The notes under the pieces are model-generated. The model was given only the letters and a program-made list of their open reading frames with translations. It was not told where the DNA came from and searched no databases. A stretch of 64,000 nucleotides of DNA from assembly GCA_963691655.1 (NCBI GenBank), contig CAVNUY010000089.1, positions 310,001 to 374,000 of the forward strand. The letters run 5' to 3'. This DNA comes from Toxonevra muliebris (Eukaryota > Arthropoda > Insecta > Diptera > Pallopteridae). This document shows positions 27,676-40,384 of this stretch, piece after piece. Each line of letters starts with the position of its first letter. Within the stretch, counting starts at the first letter, position 1. Both the position numbers and the translations under genes were made by a program.

Positions 27676-28109
27676 CGAATTTTAATTCCGAATTTTAATT
27701 CCGAATTTTAATTCCGAATTTTAATTCCGAATTTTAATTTCGAATTTTAATTTCGAATTTCAATTTCGAATTTTAATTCCGAATTTTAATTTCGAATTTT
27801 AATTCCGAATTTTAATTTGGAATTTTAATTTCGAATTTTAATTTCAAATTTTAATTCCGAATTTTAATTTCGAATTTTAATTCCGAATTTTAATTTCGAA
27901 TTTCAATTTCGAAATTTAATTTCGAATTTTAATTCCGAATTTTAATTTCGAATTTTAATTCCGAATTTTAATTTCGAATTTTAATTTCGAATTTTAATTC
28001 CGAATTTTAATTTCGAATTTCAATTTCGAATTTCAATTTCGAATTTTAATTTCGAAGTTTAATTTCGAATTTTAATTCCGAATTTTAATTCCGAATTTTA
28101 ATTTCGAAT

Positions 28110-29167
28110 CTTAATTTCGAATTTCAATTTCGAATTTTAATTCCGAATTTTAATTTCGAATTTTAATTTCGAATTTTAATTTCGAATTTCAATTTCGAAT
28201 TTTAATTTCGAATTTTAATTTCGAATTTTAATTCCGAATTTTAATTTCGAATTTCAATTTCGAATTTCAATTTCGAATTTTAATTTCGATTTTTAATTTC
28301 GAATTTTAATTCCGAATTTCAATTTCGAATTTTAATTCCGAATTTTAATTCCGAATTTTAATTTCGAATTTTAATTCCGAATTTTAATTTCGAATTTTAA
28401 TTTCGAATTTTAATTCCGAATTTTAATTCGAAATTTTAATTCCGAATTTTAATTTCGAATTTTAATTTCGAATTTCAATTTCGAATTTTAATTTCGAATT
28501 TTAATTCCGAATTTTAATTTCGAATTTCTATTTCGAATTTTAATTTCGAATTTTAATTCCGAATTTTAATTTCGAATTTTAATTCCGAATTTTAATTTCG
28601 AATTTTAATTCCGAATTTTAATTTCGAATTTTAATTTCGAATTTTAATTTCGAATTTTAATTTCGAATTTTAATTTCGAATTTCAATTTCGAATTTCAAT
28701 TTCGAATTTTAATTCCGAATTTTAATTTCGAATTTTAGTTCCGAATTTTAATTTCGAATTTTAATTTCGAATTTCAATTTCGAATTTTAATTTCGAATTT
28801 TAATTCCGAATTTTAATTTCGAATTTCTATTTCGAATTTTAATTTCGAATTTTAATTCCGAATTTTAATTTCGAATTTTAATTCCGAATTTTAATTTCGA
28901 ATTTTAATTCCGAATTTTAATTTCGAATTTTAATTTCGAATTTTAATTTCGAATTTTAATTTCGAATTTTAATTTCGAATTTCAATTTCGAATTTCAATT
29001 TCGAATTTTAATTCCGAATTTTAATTTCGAATTTTAGTTCCGAATTTTAATTTCGAATTTTAATTCCGAATTTTAATTTCGAATTTTAATTTCGAATTTT
29101 AATTCCGAATGTTAATTTCGAATTTTAATTCCGAATTTCAATTTCGAATTTTAATTCCGAATTTTAC
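28110..29167. repeat. 4,953-bp-offset block, copy 2
   Basis: All five markers of copy 1 in the same order and spacing. The first three recur again 1,625 bp (125 units) downstream. Confidence 0.85.
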
Positions 29168-29469
29168 TTCCGAATTTTAATTCCGAATTTTAATTCCGAA
29201 TTTCAATTTCGAATTTTAATTCCGAATTTTAATTCCGAATTTTAATTCCGAATTTTAATTCCGAATTTTAATTCCGAATTTTAATTCCGAATTTTAATTC
29301 CGAATTTTAATTCCGAATTTTAATTCCGAATTTTAATTCCGAATTTTAATTCCGAATTTTAATTCCGAATTTTAATTTCGAATTTTAATTTCGAATTTCA
29401 ATTTCGAATTTTAATTTCGAATTTTAATTTCGAATTTTAATTCCGAATTTTAATTCCGAATTTTAATTC
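29107..29469. repeat. Variable-core cassette 6 (12-unit core)
   Basis: GAATGTTAA at 29,107; core from 29,220 to 29,375, 12 units; CCAAA at 29,469. It shares the TTTTACTTCC variant with cassette 3 at offset 4,953, so these two are closest relatives. Confidence 0.8.
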
Positions 29470-29734
29470 CAAATTTTAATTCCGAATTTTAATTTCGAAT
29501 TTTAATTTCGAATTTCAATTTCGAATTTCAATTTCGAAATTTAATTTCGAATTTTAATTCCGAATTTTAATTTCGAATTTTAATTCCGAATTTTAATTTC
29601 GAATTTTAATTTCGAATTTTAATTCCGAATTTTAATTTCGAATTTCAATTTCGAATTTCAATTTCGAATTTTAATTTCGAATTTTAATTTCGAATTTTAA
29701 TTCCGAATTTTAATTCCGAATTTTAATTTCGAAT

Positions 29735-30151
29735 CTTAATTTCGAATTTCAATTTCGAATTTTAATTCCGAATTTTAATTTCGAATTTTAATTTCGAATT
29801 TTAATTTCGAATTTCAATTTCGAATTTTAATTTCGAATTTTAATTTCGAATTTTAATTCCGAATTTTAATTTCGAATTTCAATTTCGAATTTCAATTTCG
29901 AATTTTAATTTCGATTTTTAATTTCGAATTTTAATTCCGAATTTCAATTTCGAATTTTAATTCCGAATTTTAATTCCGAATTTTAATTTCGAATTTTAAT
30001 TCCGAATTTTAATTTCGAATTTTAATTTCGAATTTTAATTCCGAATTTTAATTCGAAATTTTAATTCCGAATTTTAATTTCGAATTTTAATTTCGAATTT
30101 CAATTTCGAATTTTAATTTCGAATTTTAATTCCGAATTTTAATTTCGAATT
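29735..30151. repeat. 4,953-bp-offset block, partial copy 3
   Basis: Carries GAATCTTAA (29,735), TTCGAAATTTTAA (30,055) and TTTCTATTTC (30,151) with the same internal distances as copies 1 and 2, but not the later GAATGTTAA cassette. Confidence 0.8.
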
Positions 30152-30361
30152 TCTATTTCGAATTTTAATTTCGAATTTTAATTCCGAATTTTAATTTCGA
30201 ATTTTAATTCCGAATTTTAATTTCGAATTTTAATTCCGAATTTTAATTTCGAATTTTAATTTCGAATTTTAATTTCGAATTTTAATTTCGAATTTTAATT
30301 TCGAATTTCAATTTCGAATTTCAATTTCGAATTTTAATTCCGAATTTTAATTTCGAATTTT

Positions 30362-33000
30362 AGTTCCGAATTTTAATTTCGAATTTTAATTCCGAATTTT
30401 AATTTCGAATTTTAATTCCGACTTTTAATTTCGAATTTTAATTCCGAATTTTAATTCCGAATTTTAATTCCAAATTTTAATTCCGAATTTTAATTCCGAA
30501 TTTTAATTACGAATTTTAATTACGAATTTTAATTTCGAATTTTAATTTCGAATTTTAATTTCGAATTTCAATTTCGAATTTCAATTTCGAATTTTATTTT
30601 CGAATTTTAATTCCGAATTTTAATTTCGAATTTTAATTCCGAATTTTAATTCCGAATTTTAATTTCGAATTTTAATTTCGAATTTCAATTTCGAATTTTA
30701 ATTCCGAAGTTTAATTTCGAATTTCAATTTCGAATTTTAATTTCGAATTTTAATTCCGAATTTTAATTTCGAATTTTAATTCCGAATTTTAATTTCGAAT
30801 TTTAATTCCGAATTTTAATTTCGAATTTTAATTTCGAATTTTAATTTCGAATTTAAATTTCGAATTTTAATTTCGAATTATAATTTCGAATTTCAATTTC
30901 GAATTTTAATTCCGAATTTTAATTTCGAATTTTAGTTCCGAATTTTAATTTCGAATTTTAATTCCGAATTTTAATTTCGAATTTCAATTTCGAATTTTAA
31001 TTTCGAATTTTAATTCCGAATTTTAATTCCAAATTTTATTTCCGATTTTAATTTCGAATTTTAATTTCGAATTTCAATTTCGAATTTTAATTCCGAATTT
31101 TAATTTCGAATTTTAGTTCCGAATTTTAATTTCGAATTTCAATTTCGAATTTTAATTCCGAATTTTAATTTCGAATTTTAGTTCCGAATTTTAATTTCGA
31201 ATTTTAATTTCGAATTTCAATTTCGAATTTTAATTTCGAATTTTAATTTCGAATTTTAATTCCGAATTTTAATTTCGAATTTTAATTCCGAATTTTAATT
31301 TCGAATTTTAATTTCGAATTTTAATTTCGAATTTTAATTTCGAATTTTAATTCCGAATTTTAATTCCGAATTTTAATTTCGAATTTTAATTCCGAATTTT
31401 AATTTCGAATTTTAGTTCCGAATTTCAATTTCGAATTTTAATTTCGAATTTTAATTTCGAATTTTAATTCCGAATTTTAATTTCGAATTTTAATTCCGAA
31501 TTTTAATTTCGAATTTTAATTTCGAATTTTAATTTCGAATTTTAATTTCGAATTTTAATTCCGAATTTTAATTCCGAATTTTAATTTCGAATTTTAATTC
31601 CGAATTTTAATTTCGAATTTCAATTCCGAATGTCAATTTCGAATTTTAATTTCGAATTTCAATTTCGAATTTTAATTTCGAATTTTAATTCCGAATTTTA
31701 ATTTCGAATTTTAATTCCGAATTTTAATTTCGAATTTTAATTCCGACTTTTAATTTCGAATTTTAATTCCGAATTTTAATTCCGAATTTTAATTCCAAAT
31801 TTTAATTCCGAATTTTAATTCCAAATTTTAATTCCGAATTTTAATTTCGAATTTCAATTTCGAATTTTAATTTCGAATTTTAATTTCGAATTTTAATTCC
31901 AAATTTTAATTCCGAATTTTAATTCCGAATTTTAATTCCAAATTTTAATTCCGATTTTAATTTCGAATTTTAATTTCGAATTTCAATTTCGAATTTTAAT
32001 TCCGAATTTTAATTTCGAATTTTAGTTCCGAATTTTAATTTCGAATTTTAATTTCGAATTTCAACTTCGAATTTTAATTTCGAATTTTAATTTTGAATTT
32101 TAATTCCGAATTTTAATTTCGAATTTTAATTCCGAATTTTAATTTCGAATTTTAATTTCGAATTTTAATTCCAAATTTTAATTCCGAATTTTAATTCCAA
32201 ATTTTAATTCCGAATTTTAATTTCGAATTTCAATTTCGAATTTTAATTTCGAATTTTAATTTCGAATTTTAATTCCAAATTTTAATTCCGAATTTTAATT
32301 CCGAATTTTAATTCCAAATTTTAATTCCGATTTTAATTTCGAATTTTAATTTCGAATTTCAATTTCGAATTTTAATTCCGAATTTTAATTTCGAATTTTA
32401 GTTCCGAATTTTAATTTCGAATTTTAATTTCGAATTTCAACTTCGAATTTTAATTTCGAATTTTAATTTCGAATTTTAATTCCGAATTTTAATTTCGAAT
32501 TTTAATTCCGAATTTTAATTTCGAATTTTAATTCCGAATTTTAAATTCGAATTTTAATTTCGAATTTCAATTTCGAATTTTAATTTCGAATTTTAATTTC
32601 GAATTTTAATTTCGAATTTCAATTTCGAATTTCAATTTCGATTTTTAATTTAGAATTTTAATTCCGAATTTCAATTTCGAATTTTAATTCCGAATATTTA
32701 TTCCGAATTTTAATTTCGAATTTTAATTCCGAATTTTAATTTCGAATTTTAATTCCGAATGTTAATTTCGAATTTTAATTTCGAATTTCAATTTCGAATT
32801 TTAATTTCGAATTTTAATTCCGAATTTTAATTTCGAATTTAATTCCGAATTTTAATTTCGAATTTCAATTTCGAATTTCAATTTCGAATTCTAATTTCGA
32901 TTTTTAATTTCGAATTTTAATTCCGAATTTCAAGTTCGAATTTTAATTCCGAATTTTAATTTCGAATTTCAATTTCGAATTTCAATTTCGAATTTTAATT
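30362..33000. repeat. 3.8-kb tandem duplication, copy R1
   Basis: Markers TTAGTTCC (30,362), CCGACTTTT (30,420), TTACG doublet (30,508), GAAGTTTAA (30,706), GAATTATAA (30,875), a CCAAATTTTATTTCC variant (31,031), GAATGTCAA (31,628), CCGACTTTT (31,745), GAATATTTATTCC (32,693), GAATGTTAA (32,757) and CAAGTTCG (32,931) all recur in R2. The offset is 3,819 bp up to 31,031 and 3,845 bp from 31,628 on, i.e. R2 gained two units between. Confidence 0.9.
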
Positions 33001-33130
33001 TCGATTTTTAATTTCGAATTTTAATTTCGAATTTTAATTTCGAATTTAAATTTCGAATTTTAATTTCGAATTTTAATTTCGAATTTTAATTTCGAATTTT
33101 AATTCCGAATTTTAATTCCGAATTTTAATT

Positions 33131-33485
33131 CCAAATTTTAATTCCGAATTTTAATTTCGAATTTTAATTTCGAATTTCAATTTCGAATTTTATTTTCGAA
33201 TTTTAATTCCGAATTTTAATTTCGAATTTTAATTCCGAATTTTAATTCCGAATTTTAATTCCGAATTTTAATTTCCGAATTTTAATTTCGAATTTTAATT
33301 TCGAATTTTAATTTCGAATTTTAATTTCGAATTTCAATTTCGAATTTTAATTTCGAATTTTAATTCCGAATTTTAATTTCGAATTTTAATTCCGAATTTT
33401 AATTCCTAATTTTAATTCCGAATTTTAATTTCGAATTTTAATTCCGAATTTTAATTCCGAATTTTAATTTCGAATTTTAATTCCG
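33131..33485. repeat. CCAAA to CCGACTTTT block, copy S1
   Basis: CCAAA at 33,131, a 14-bp TTTCCG unit at about 33,272 and CCGACTTTT at 33,485. The same three markers recur 4,599 bp later (S2), and S3 follows 2,300 bp after that, with equal internal distances. Confidence 0.85.
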
Positions 33486-34180
33486 ACTTTTAATTTCGAA
33501 TTTTAATTCCGAATTTTAATTCCGAATTTTAATTCCAAATTTTAATTCCGAATTTTAATTCCGAATTTTAATTCCGAATTTTAATTCCGAATTTTAATTC
33601 CGAATTTTAATTTCGAATTTTAATTTCGAATTTTAATTTCGAATTTTAATTTCGAATTTTAATTTCGAATTTTAATTTCGAATTTCAATTTCGAATTTTA
33701 TTTTCGAATTTTAATTCCGAATTTTAATTTCGAATTTTAATTCCGAATTTTAATTCCGAATTTTAATTCCGAATTTTAATTCCGAATTTTAATTCCGAAT
33801 TTTAATTCCGAATTTTAATTCCGAATTTTAATTCCGAATTTTAATTTCGAATTTTAATTTCGAATTTCAATTTCGAATTTTAATTCCGAATTTTAATTTC
33901 GAATTTTAATTCCGAATTTTAATTTCGAATTTTAATTTCGAATTTTAATTCCGAATTTTAATTTCGAATTTCAATTTCGAATTTCAATTTCGAATTTTAA
34001 TTTCGAATTTTAATTTCGAATTTTAATTCCGAATTTTAATTCCGAATTTTAATTTCGAATTTTAATTCCGAATTTTAATTTCGAATTTTAATTTCGAATT
34101 TTAATTTCGAATTTTAATTTCGAATTTCAATTTCGAATTTCAATTTCGAATTTTAATTCCGAATTTTAATTTCGAATTTT

Positions 34181-36845
34181 AGTTCCGAATTTTAATTTCG
34201 AATTTTAATTCCGAATTTTAATTTCGAATTTTAATTCCGACTTTTAATTTCGAATTTTAATTCCGAATTTTAATTCCGAATTTTAATTCCAAATTTTAAT
34301 TCCGAATTTTAATTCCGAATTTTAATTACGAATTTTAATTACGAATTTTAATTTCGAATTTTAATTTCGAATTTTAATTTCGAATTTCAATTTCGAATTT
34401 CAATTTCGAATTTTATTTTCGAATTTTAATTCCGAATTTTAATTTCGAATTTTAATTCCGAATTTTAATTCCGAATTTTAATTTCGAATTTTAATTTCGA
34501 ATTTCAATTTCGAATTTTAATTCCGAAGTTTAATTTCGAATTTCAATTTCGAATTTTAATTTCGAATTTTAATTCCGAATTTTAATTTCGAATTTTAATT
34601 CCGAATTTTAATTTCGAATTTTAATTCCGAATTTTAATTTCGAATTTTAATTTCGAATTTTAATTTCGAATTTAAATTTCGAATTTTAATTTCGAATTAT
34701 AATTTCGAATTTCAATTTCGAATTTTAATTCCGAATTTTAATTTCGAATTTTAGTTCCGAATTTTAATTTCGAATTTTAATTCCGAATTTTAATTTCGAA
34801 TTTCAATTTCGAATTTTAATTTCGAATTTTAATTCCGAATTTTAATTCCAAATTTTATTTCCGATTTTAATTTCGAATTTTAATTTCGAATTTCAATTTC
34901 GAATTTTAATTCCGAATTTTAATTTCGAATTTTAGTTCCGAATTTTAATTTCGAATTTCAATTTCGAATTTTAATTCCGAATTTTAATTTCGAATTTTAG
35001 TTCCGAATTTTAATTTCGAATTTTAATTTCGAATTTCAATTTCGAATTTTAATTTCGAATTTTAATTTCGAATTTTAATTCCGAATTTTAATTTCGAATT
35101 TTAATTCCGAATTTTAATTTCGAATTTTAATTTCGAATTTTAATTTCGAATTTTAATTTCGAATTTTAATTCCGAATTTTAATTCCGAATTTTAATTTCG
35201 AATTTTAATTCCGAATTTTAATTTCGAATTTTAGTTCCGAATTTTAATTTCGAATTTTAATTTCGAATTTCAATTTCGAATTTTAATTTCGAATTTTAAT
35301 TTCGAATTTTAATTCCGAATTTTAATTTCGAATTTTAATTCCGAATTTTAATTTCGAATTTTAATTTCGAATTTTAATTTCGAATTTTAATTTCGAATTT
35401 TAATTCCGAATTTTAATTCCGAATTTTAATTTCGAATTTTAATTCCGAATTTTAATTTCGAATTTCAATTCCGAATGTCAATTTCGAATTTTAATTTCGA
35501 ATTTCAATTTCGAATTTTAATTTCGAATTTTAATTCCGAATTTTAATTTCGAATTTTAATTCCGAATTTTAATTTCGAATTTTAATTCCGACTTTTAATT
35601 TCGAATTTTAATTCCGAATTTTAATTCCGAATTTTAATTCCAAATTTTAATTCCGAATTTTAATTCCAAATTTTAATTCCGAATTTTAATTTCGAATTTC
35701 AATTTCGAATTTTAATTTCGAATTTTAATTTCGAATTTTAATTCCAAATTTTAATTCCGAATTTTAATTCCGAATTTTAATTCCAAATTTTAATTCCGAT
35801 TTTAATTTCGAATTTTAATTTCGAATTTCAATTTCGAATTTTAATTCCGAATTTTAATTTCGAATTTTAGTTCCGAATTTTAATTTCGAATTTTAATTTC
35901 GAATTTCAACTTCGAATTTTAATTTCGAATTTTAATTTTGAATTTTAATTCCGAATTTTAATTTCGAATTTTAATTCCGAATTTTAATTTCGAATTTTAA
36001 TTTCGAATTTTAATTCCAAATTTTAATTCCGAATTTTAATTCCAAATTTTAATTCCGAATTTTAATTTCGAATTTCAATTTCGAATTTTAATTTCGAATT
36101 TTAATTTCGAATTTTAATTCCAAATTTTAATTCCGAATTTTAATTCCGAATTTTAATTCCAAATTTTAATTCCGATTTTAATTTCGAATTTTAATTTCGA
36201 ATTTCAATTTCGAATTTTAATTCCGAATTTTAATTTCGAATTTTAGTTCCGAATTTTAATTTCGAATTTTAATTTCGAATTTCAACTTCGAATTTTAATT
36301 TCGAATTTTAATTTCGAATTTTAATTCCGAATTTTAATTTCGAATTTTAATTCCGAATTTTAATTTCGAATTTTAATTCCGAATTTTAAATTCGAATTTT
36401 AATTTCGAATTTCAATTTCGAATTTTAATTTCGAATTTTAATTTCGAATTTTAATTTCGAATTTCAATTTCGAATTTCAATTTCGATTTTTAATTTAGAA
36501 TTTTAATTCCGAATTTCAATTTCGAATTTTAATTCCGAATATTTATTCCGAATTTTAATTTCGAATTTTAATTCCGAATTTTAATTTCGAATTTTAATTC
36601 CGAATGTTAATTTCGAATTTTAATTTCGAATTTCAATTTCGAATTTTAATTTCGAATTTTAATTCCGAATTTTAATTTCGAATTTAATTCCGAATTTTAA
36701 TTTCGAATTTCAATTTCGAATTTCAATTTCGAATTTTAATTTCGATTTTTAATTTCGAATTTTAATTCCGAATTTCAAGTTCGAATTTTAATTCCGAATT
36801 TTAATTTCGAATTTCAATTTCGAATTTCAATTTCGAATTTTAATT
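34181..36845. repeat. 3.8-kb tandem duplication, copy R2
   Basis: Same ordered markers as R1, from TTAGTTCC (34,181) to CAAGTTCG (36,776), including a 12-bp unit with GAATTTAATTCC shared by both. The stretch 33,000-34,180 between the copies is not repeated inside R2. R2 ends where the TTCCG-free island begins. Confidence 0.9.
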
Positions 36846-36930
36846 TCGAATTTCAATTTCGAATTTAAATTTCGAATTTTAATTTCGAATTTCAATTTCG
36901 AATTTTAATTTCGAATTTCAATTTCGAATT

Positions 36931-37216
36931 TTAGTTTCGAATTTTAATTTCGAATTTTAATTTCGAATTTAAATTTCGAATTTCAATTTCAAATTTTAAT
37001 TTCGAATTTTAATTTCGAATTTCAATTTCGAATTTTAATCTCGAATTTTAATTTCGAATTTCAATTTCAAATTTTAATTTCGATTTTTAATTTCGAATTT
37101 TAATTTCTAATTTTAATTTCGAATTTTAATTTCGAATTTCAATTTCGAATTTAAATTTCGAATTTTAATTTCGAATTTCAATTTCGAATTTTAATTTCGA
37201 ATTTCAATTTCGAATT
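36931..37216. repeat. 286-bp tandem duplication inside the island, copy 1
   Basis: TTAGTTTCG (36,931) and TAATCTCG (37,040) recur at 37,217 and 37,326, both 286 bp (22 units) later, with the same unit order between them. Confidence 0.8.
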
Positions 37217-37502
37217 TTAGTTTCGAATTTTAATTTCGAATTTTAATTTCGAATTTAAATTTCGAATTTCAATTTCAAATTTTAATTTCGAATTTTAATT
37301 TCGAATTTCAATTTCGAATTTTAATCTCGAATTTTAATTTCGAATTTCAATTTCAAATTTTAATTTCGAATTTTAATTTCGAATTTCAATTTCGTATTTT
37401 AATTTCAAATTTTAATTTCGAATTTCAATTTCGAATTTCAATTTCAAATTTCAATTTCGAATTTTAATTTCGAATTTCAATTTCAAATTTTAATTTCGAA
37501 TT
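37217..37502. repeat. 286-bp tandem duplication inside the island, copy 2
   Basis: Second copy of 36,931-37,216. The right edge is approximate; after TAATCTCG it continues with the CGTATTTT marker, which copy 1 lacks. Confidence 0.75.
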
Positions 37503-37729
37503 TTAATTTCGAATTTCAATTTCGAATTTTAATTTCGAATTTCAATTTCGAATTTTAATTTCGAATTTCAATTTCGAATTTTAATTTCGAATTTCAATTT
37601 CGAATTTTAATTTCGAATTTTAATTTCGAATTTTAATTTCGAATTTAAATTTCGAATTTTAATTTCGAATTTTAATTTCGAATTTTAATTTCGAATTTTA
37701 ATTCCGAATTTTAATTCCGAATTTTAATT

Positions 37730-38084
37730 CCAAATTTTAATTCCGAATTTTAATTTCGAATTTTAATTTCGAATTTCAATTTCGAATTTTATTTTCGAAT
37801 TTTAATTCCGAATTTTAATTTCGAATTTTAATTCCGAATTTTAATTCCGAATTTTAATTCCGAATTTTAATTTCCGAATTTTAATTTCGAATTTTAATTT
37901 CGAATTTTAATTTCGAATTTTAATTTCGAATTTCAATTTCGAATTTTAATTTCGAATTTTAATTCCGAATTTTAATTTCGAATTTTAATTCCGAATTTTA
38001 ATTCCTAATTTTAATTCCGAATTTTAATTTCGAATTTTAATTCCGAATTTTAATTCCGAATTTTAATTTCGAATTTTAATTCCG
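37730..38084. repeat. CCAAA to CCGACTTTT block, copy S2
   Basis: CCAAA 37,730, TTTCCG 14-mer 37,871, CCGACTTTT 38,084. It sits immediately right of the TTCCG-free island; a GAATTTAAA marker (37,641) upstream pairs with 33,042 at the same 4,599 offset. Confidence 0.85.
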
Positions 38085-38757
38085 ACTTTTAATTTCGAAT
38101 TTTAATTCCGAATTTTAATTCCGAATTTTAATTCCAAATTTTAATTCCGAATTTTAATTCCGAATTTTAATTCCGAATTTTAATTCCGAATTTTAATTCC
38201 GAATTTTAATTTCGAATTTTAATTTCGAATTTTAATTTCGAATTTTAATTTCGAATTTTAATTTCGAATTTTAATTTCGAATTTCAATTTCGAATTTTAT
38301 TTTCGAATTTTAATTCCGAATTTTAATTTCGAATTTTAATTCCGAATTTTAATTCCGAATTTTAATTCCGAATTTTAATTCCGAATTTTAATTCCGAATT
38401 TTAATTCCGAATTTTAATTCCGAATTTTAATTCCGAATTTTAATTTCGAATTTTAATTTCGAATTTCAATTTCGAATTTTAATTCCGAATTTTAATTTCG
38501 AATTTTAATTCCGAATTTTAATTTCGAATTTTAATTTCGAATTTTAATTCCGAATTTTAATTTCGAATTTCAATTTCGAATTTCAATTTCGAATTTTAAT
38601 TTCGAATTTTAATTTCGAATTTTAATTCCGAATTTTAATTCCGAATTTTAATTTCGAATTTTAATTCCGAATTTCAATTTCGAATTTTAATTCCGAATTT
38701 TAATTCCGAATTTTAATTCCGAATTTTAATTCCGAATTTTAATTCCGAATTTTAATT

Positions 38758-38979
38758 CCAAATTTAAATTCCGAATTTTAATTCCGAATTTTAATTCCGA
38801 ATTTTAATTTCGAATTTTAATTTCGAATTTCAATTTCGAATTTTAATTCCGAATTTTAATTTCGAATTTTAATTCCGAATTTTAATTTCGAATTTCAATT
38901 TCGAATTTTAATTTCGAATTTTAATTTCGAATTTTAATTTCGAATTTCAATTTCGAATTTTATTTTCGAATTTTAATTC
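38758..38979. repeat. 221-bp-spaced marker block, copy 4 of 6
   Basis: CCAAA followed 221 bp later by CCGATTTTT, the same pair and spacing as the ends of P1, P2 and P3 (7,864-8,085; 13,928-14,149; 18,081-18,302). Here CCAAA continues as CCAAATTTAAA, a derived change shared with copies 5 and 6, and CCGA is followed by an extra T. Confidence 0.85.
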
Positions 38980-40029
38980 CGATTTTTTATTTCGAATTTT
39001 ATTTCGAATTTTAATTTCGAATTTAATTTCGAATTTTAATTTCGAATTTTAATTTCGAATTTTAATTTCGAATTTTAATTTCGAATTTCAATTTCGAATT
39101 TTAATTTCGAATTTTAATTTCGAATTTTAATTTCGAATTTCAATTTCGAATTTTAATTTCGAATTTCAATTTCGAATTTTATTTTCGAATTTTAATTTCG
39201 AATTTTAATTCCGAATTTTAATTCCGAATTTTAATTCCGAATTTTAATTCCGAATTTTTATTTCGAATTTCAATTTCGAATTTTAATTTCGAATTTTAAT
39301 TCCGAATTTTAATTTCGAATTTTAATTCCGAATTTTAATTCCGAATTTTAATTTCGAATTTTAGTTTCGAATTTCAATTTCGAATTTTAATTCCGAATTT
39401 TAATTTCGAATTTTAATTCCGAATTTTAATTTCGAATTTCAATTTCGAATTTTAATTTCGAATTTTAATTTCGAATTTTAATTTCGAATTTCAATTTCGA
39501 GTTTTAATTTCGAGTTTTAATTTCGAATTTTAATTCCGATTTTTAATTTCGAATTTTAATTTCGAATTTTAATTTCGAATTTCAATTTCGAATTTTATTT
39601 TCGAATTTTAATTCCGATTTTTAATTTCGAATTTTAATTTCGAATTTTAATTCCGAATTTTAATTCCGAATTTTAATTCCGAATTTTAATTCCGAATTTT
39701 AATTTCGAATTTCAATTTCGAATTTTAATTTCGAATTTTAATTCCGAATTTTAATTTCGAATTTTAATTCCGAATTTTAATTTCGAATTTCAATTTCGAA
39801 TTTCAATTTCGAATTTTAATTTCGAATTTTAATTTCGAATTTTAATTCCGAATTTCAATTTCGAATTTTAATTCCGAATTTTAATTTCGAATTTTAGTTC
39901 CGAATTTTAATTTCGAATTTTAATTTCGAATTTCAATTTCGAATTTTAATTTCGAATTTTAATTCCGAATTTTAATTCCGAATTTTAATTTCGAATTTTA
40001 ATTCCGAATTTTAATTCCGAATTTTAATT

Positions 40030-40384
40030 CCAAATTTTAATTCCGAATTTTAATTTCGAATTTTAATTTCGAATTTCAATTTCGAATTTTATTTTCGAAT
40101 TTTAATTCCGAATTTTAATTTCGAATTTTAATTCCGAATTTTAATTCCGAATTTTAATTCCGAATTTTAATTTCCGAATTTTAATTTCGAATTTTAATTT
40201 CGAATTTTAATTTCGAATTTTAATTTCGAATTTCAATTTCGAATTTTAATTTCGAATTTTAATTCCGAATTTTAATTTCGAATTTTAATTCCGAATTTTA
40301 ATTCCTAATTTTAATTCCGAATTTTAATTTCGAATTTTAATTCCGAATTTTAATTCCGAATTTTAATTTCGAATTTTAATTCCG
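40030..40384. repeat. CCAAA to CCGACTTTT block, copy S3
   Basis: CCAAA 40,030, TTTCCG 14-mer 40,171, CCGACTTTT 40,384, each 2,300 bp after S2. The 2,300 offset is not a multiple of 13: register differs because S2 is followed by 12-bp units near 38,990-39,030. Confidence 0.85.

Larger units (their letters stand above)
1..36797. repeat. Domain A, left part: mixed TTTCG/TTCCG satellite
   Basis: TTCCGAATTTTAA units are interspersed with TTTCGAATTTTAA and TTTCGAATTTCAA units throughout. Register is well kept: nearly all units are 13 bp. The last TTCCG before the island lies near 36,792-36,797. Several families of higher-order blocks are listed separately. Confidence 0.85.
36798..37703. repeat. 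TTCCG-free island (domain-B-like)
   Basis: About 900 bp with no TTCCG unit, set in an array where such units are frequent. It carries TTTCAAATTTT, GAATTTAAA, TAATCTCG and TTTCGTATTTT variants typical of 51.3-51.8 kb. TAATCTCG at 37,326 pairs with 51,524, and TTAGTTTCG at 37,217 with 51,415, both at offset 14,198. CGTATTTT at 37,394 pairs with 51,591 at offset 14,197, one base less because of a 12-bp unit near 51,537. Confidence 0.85.
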
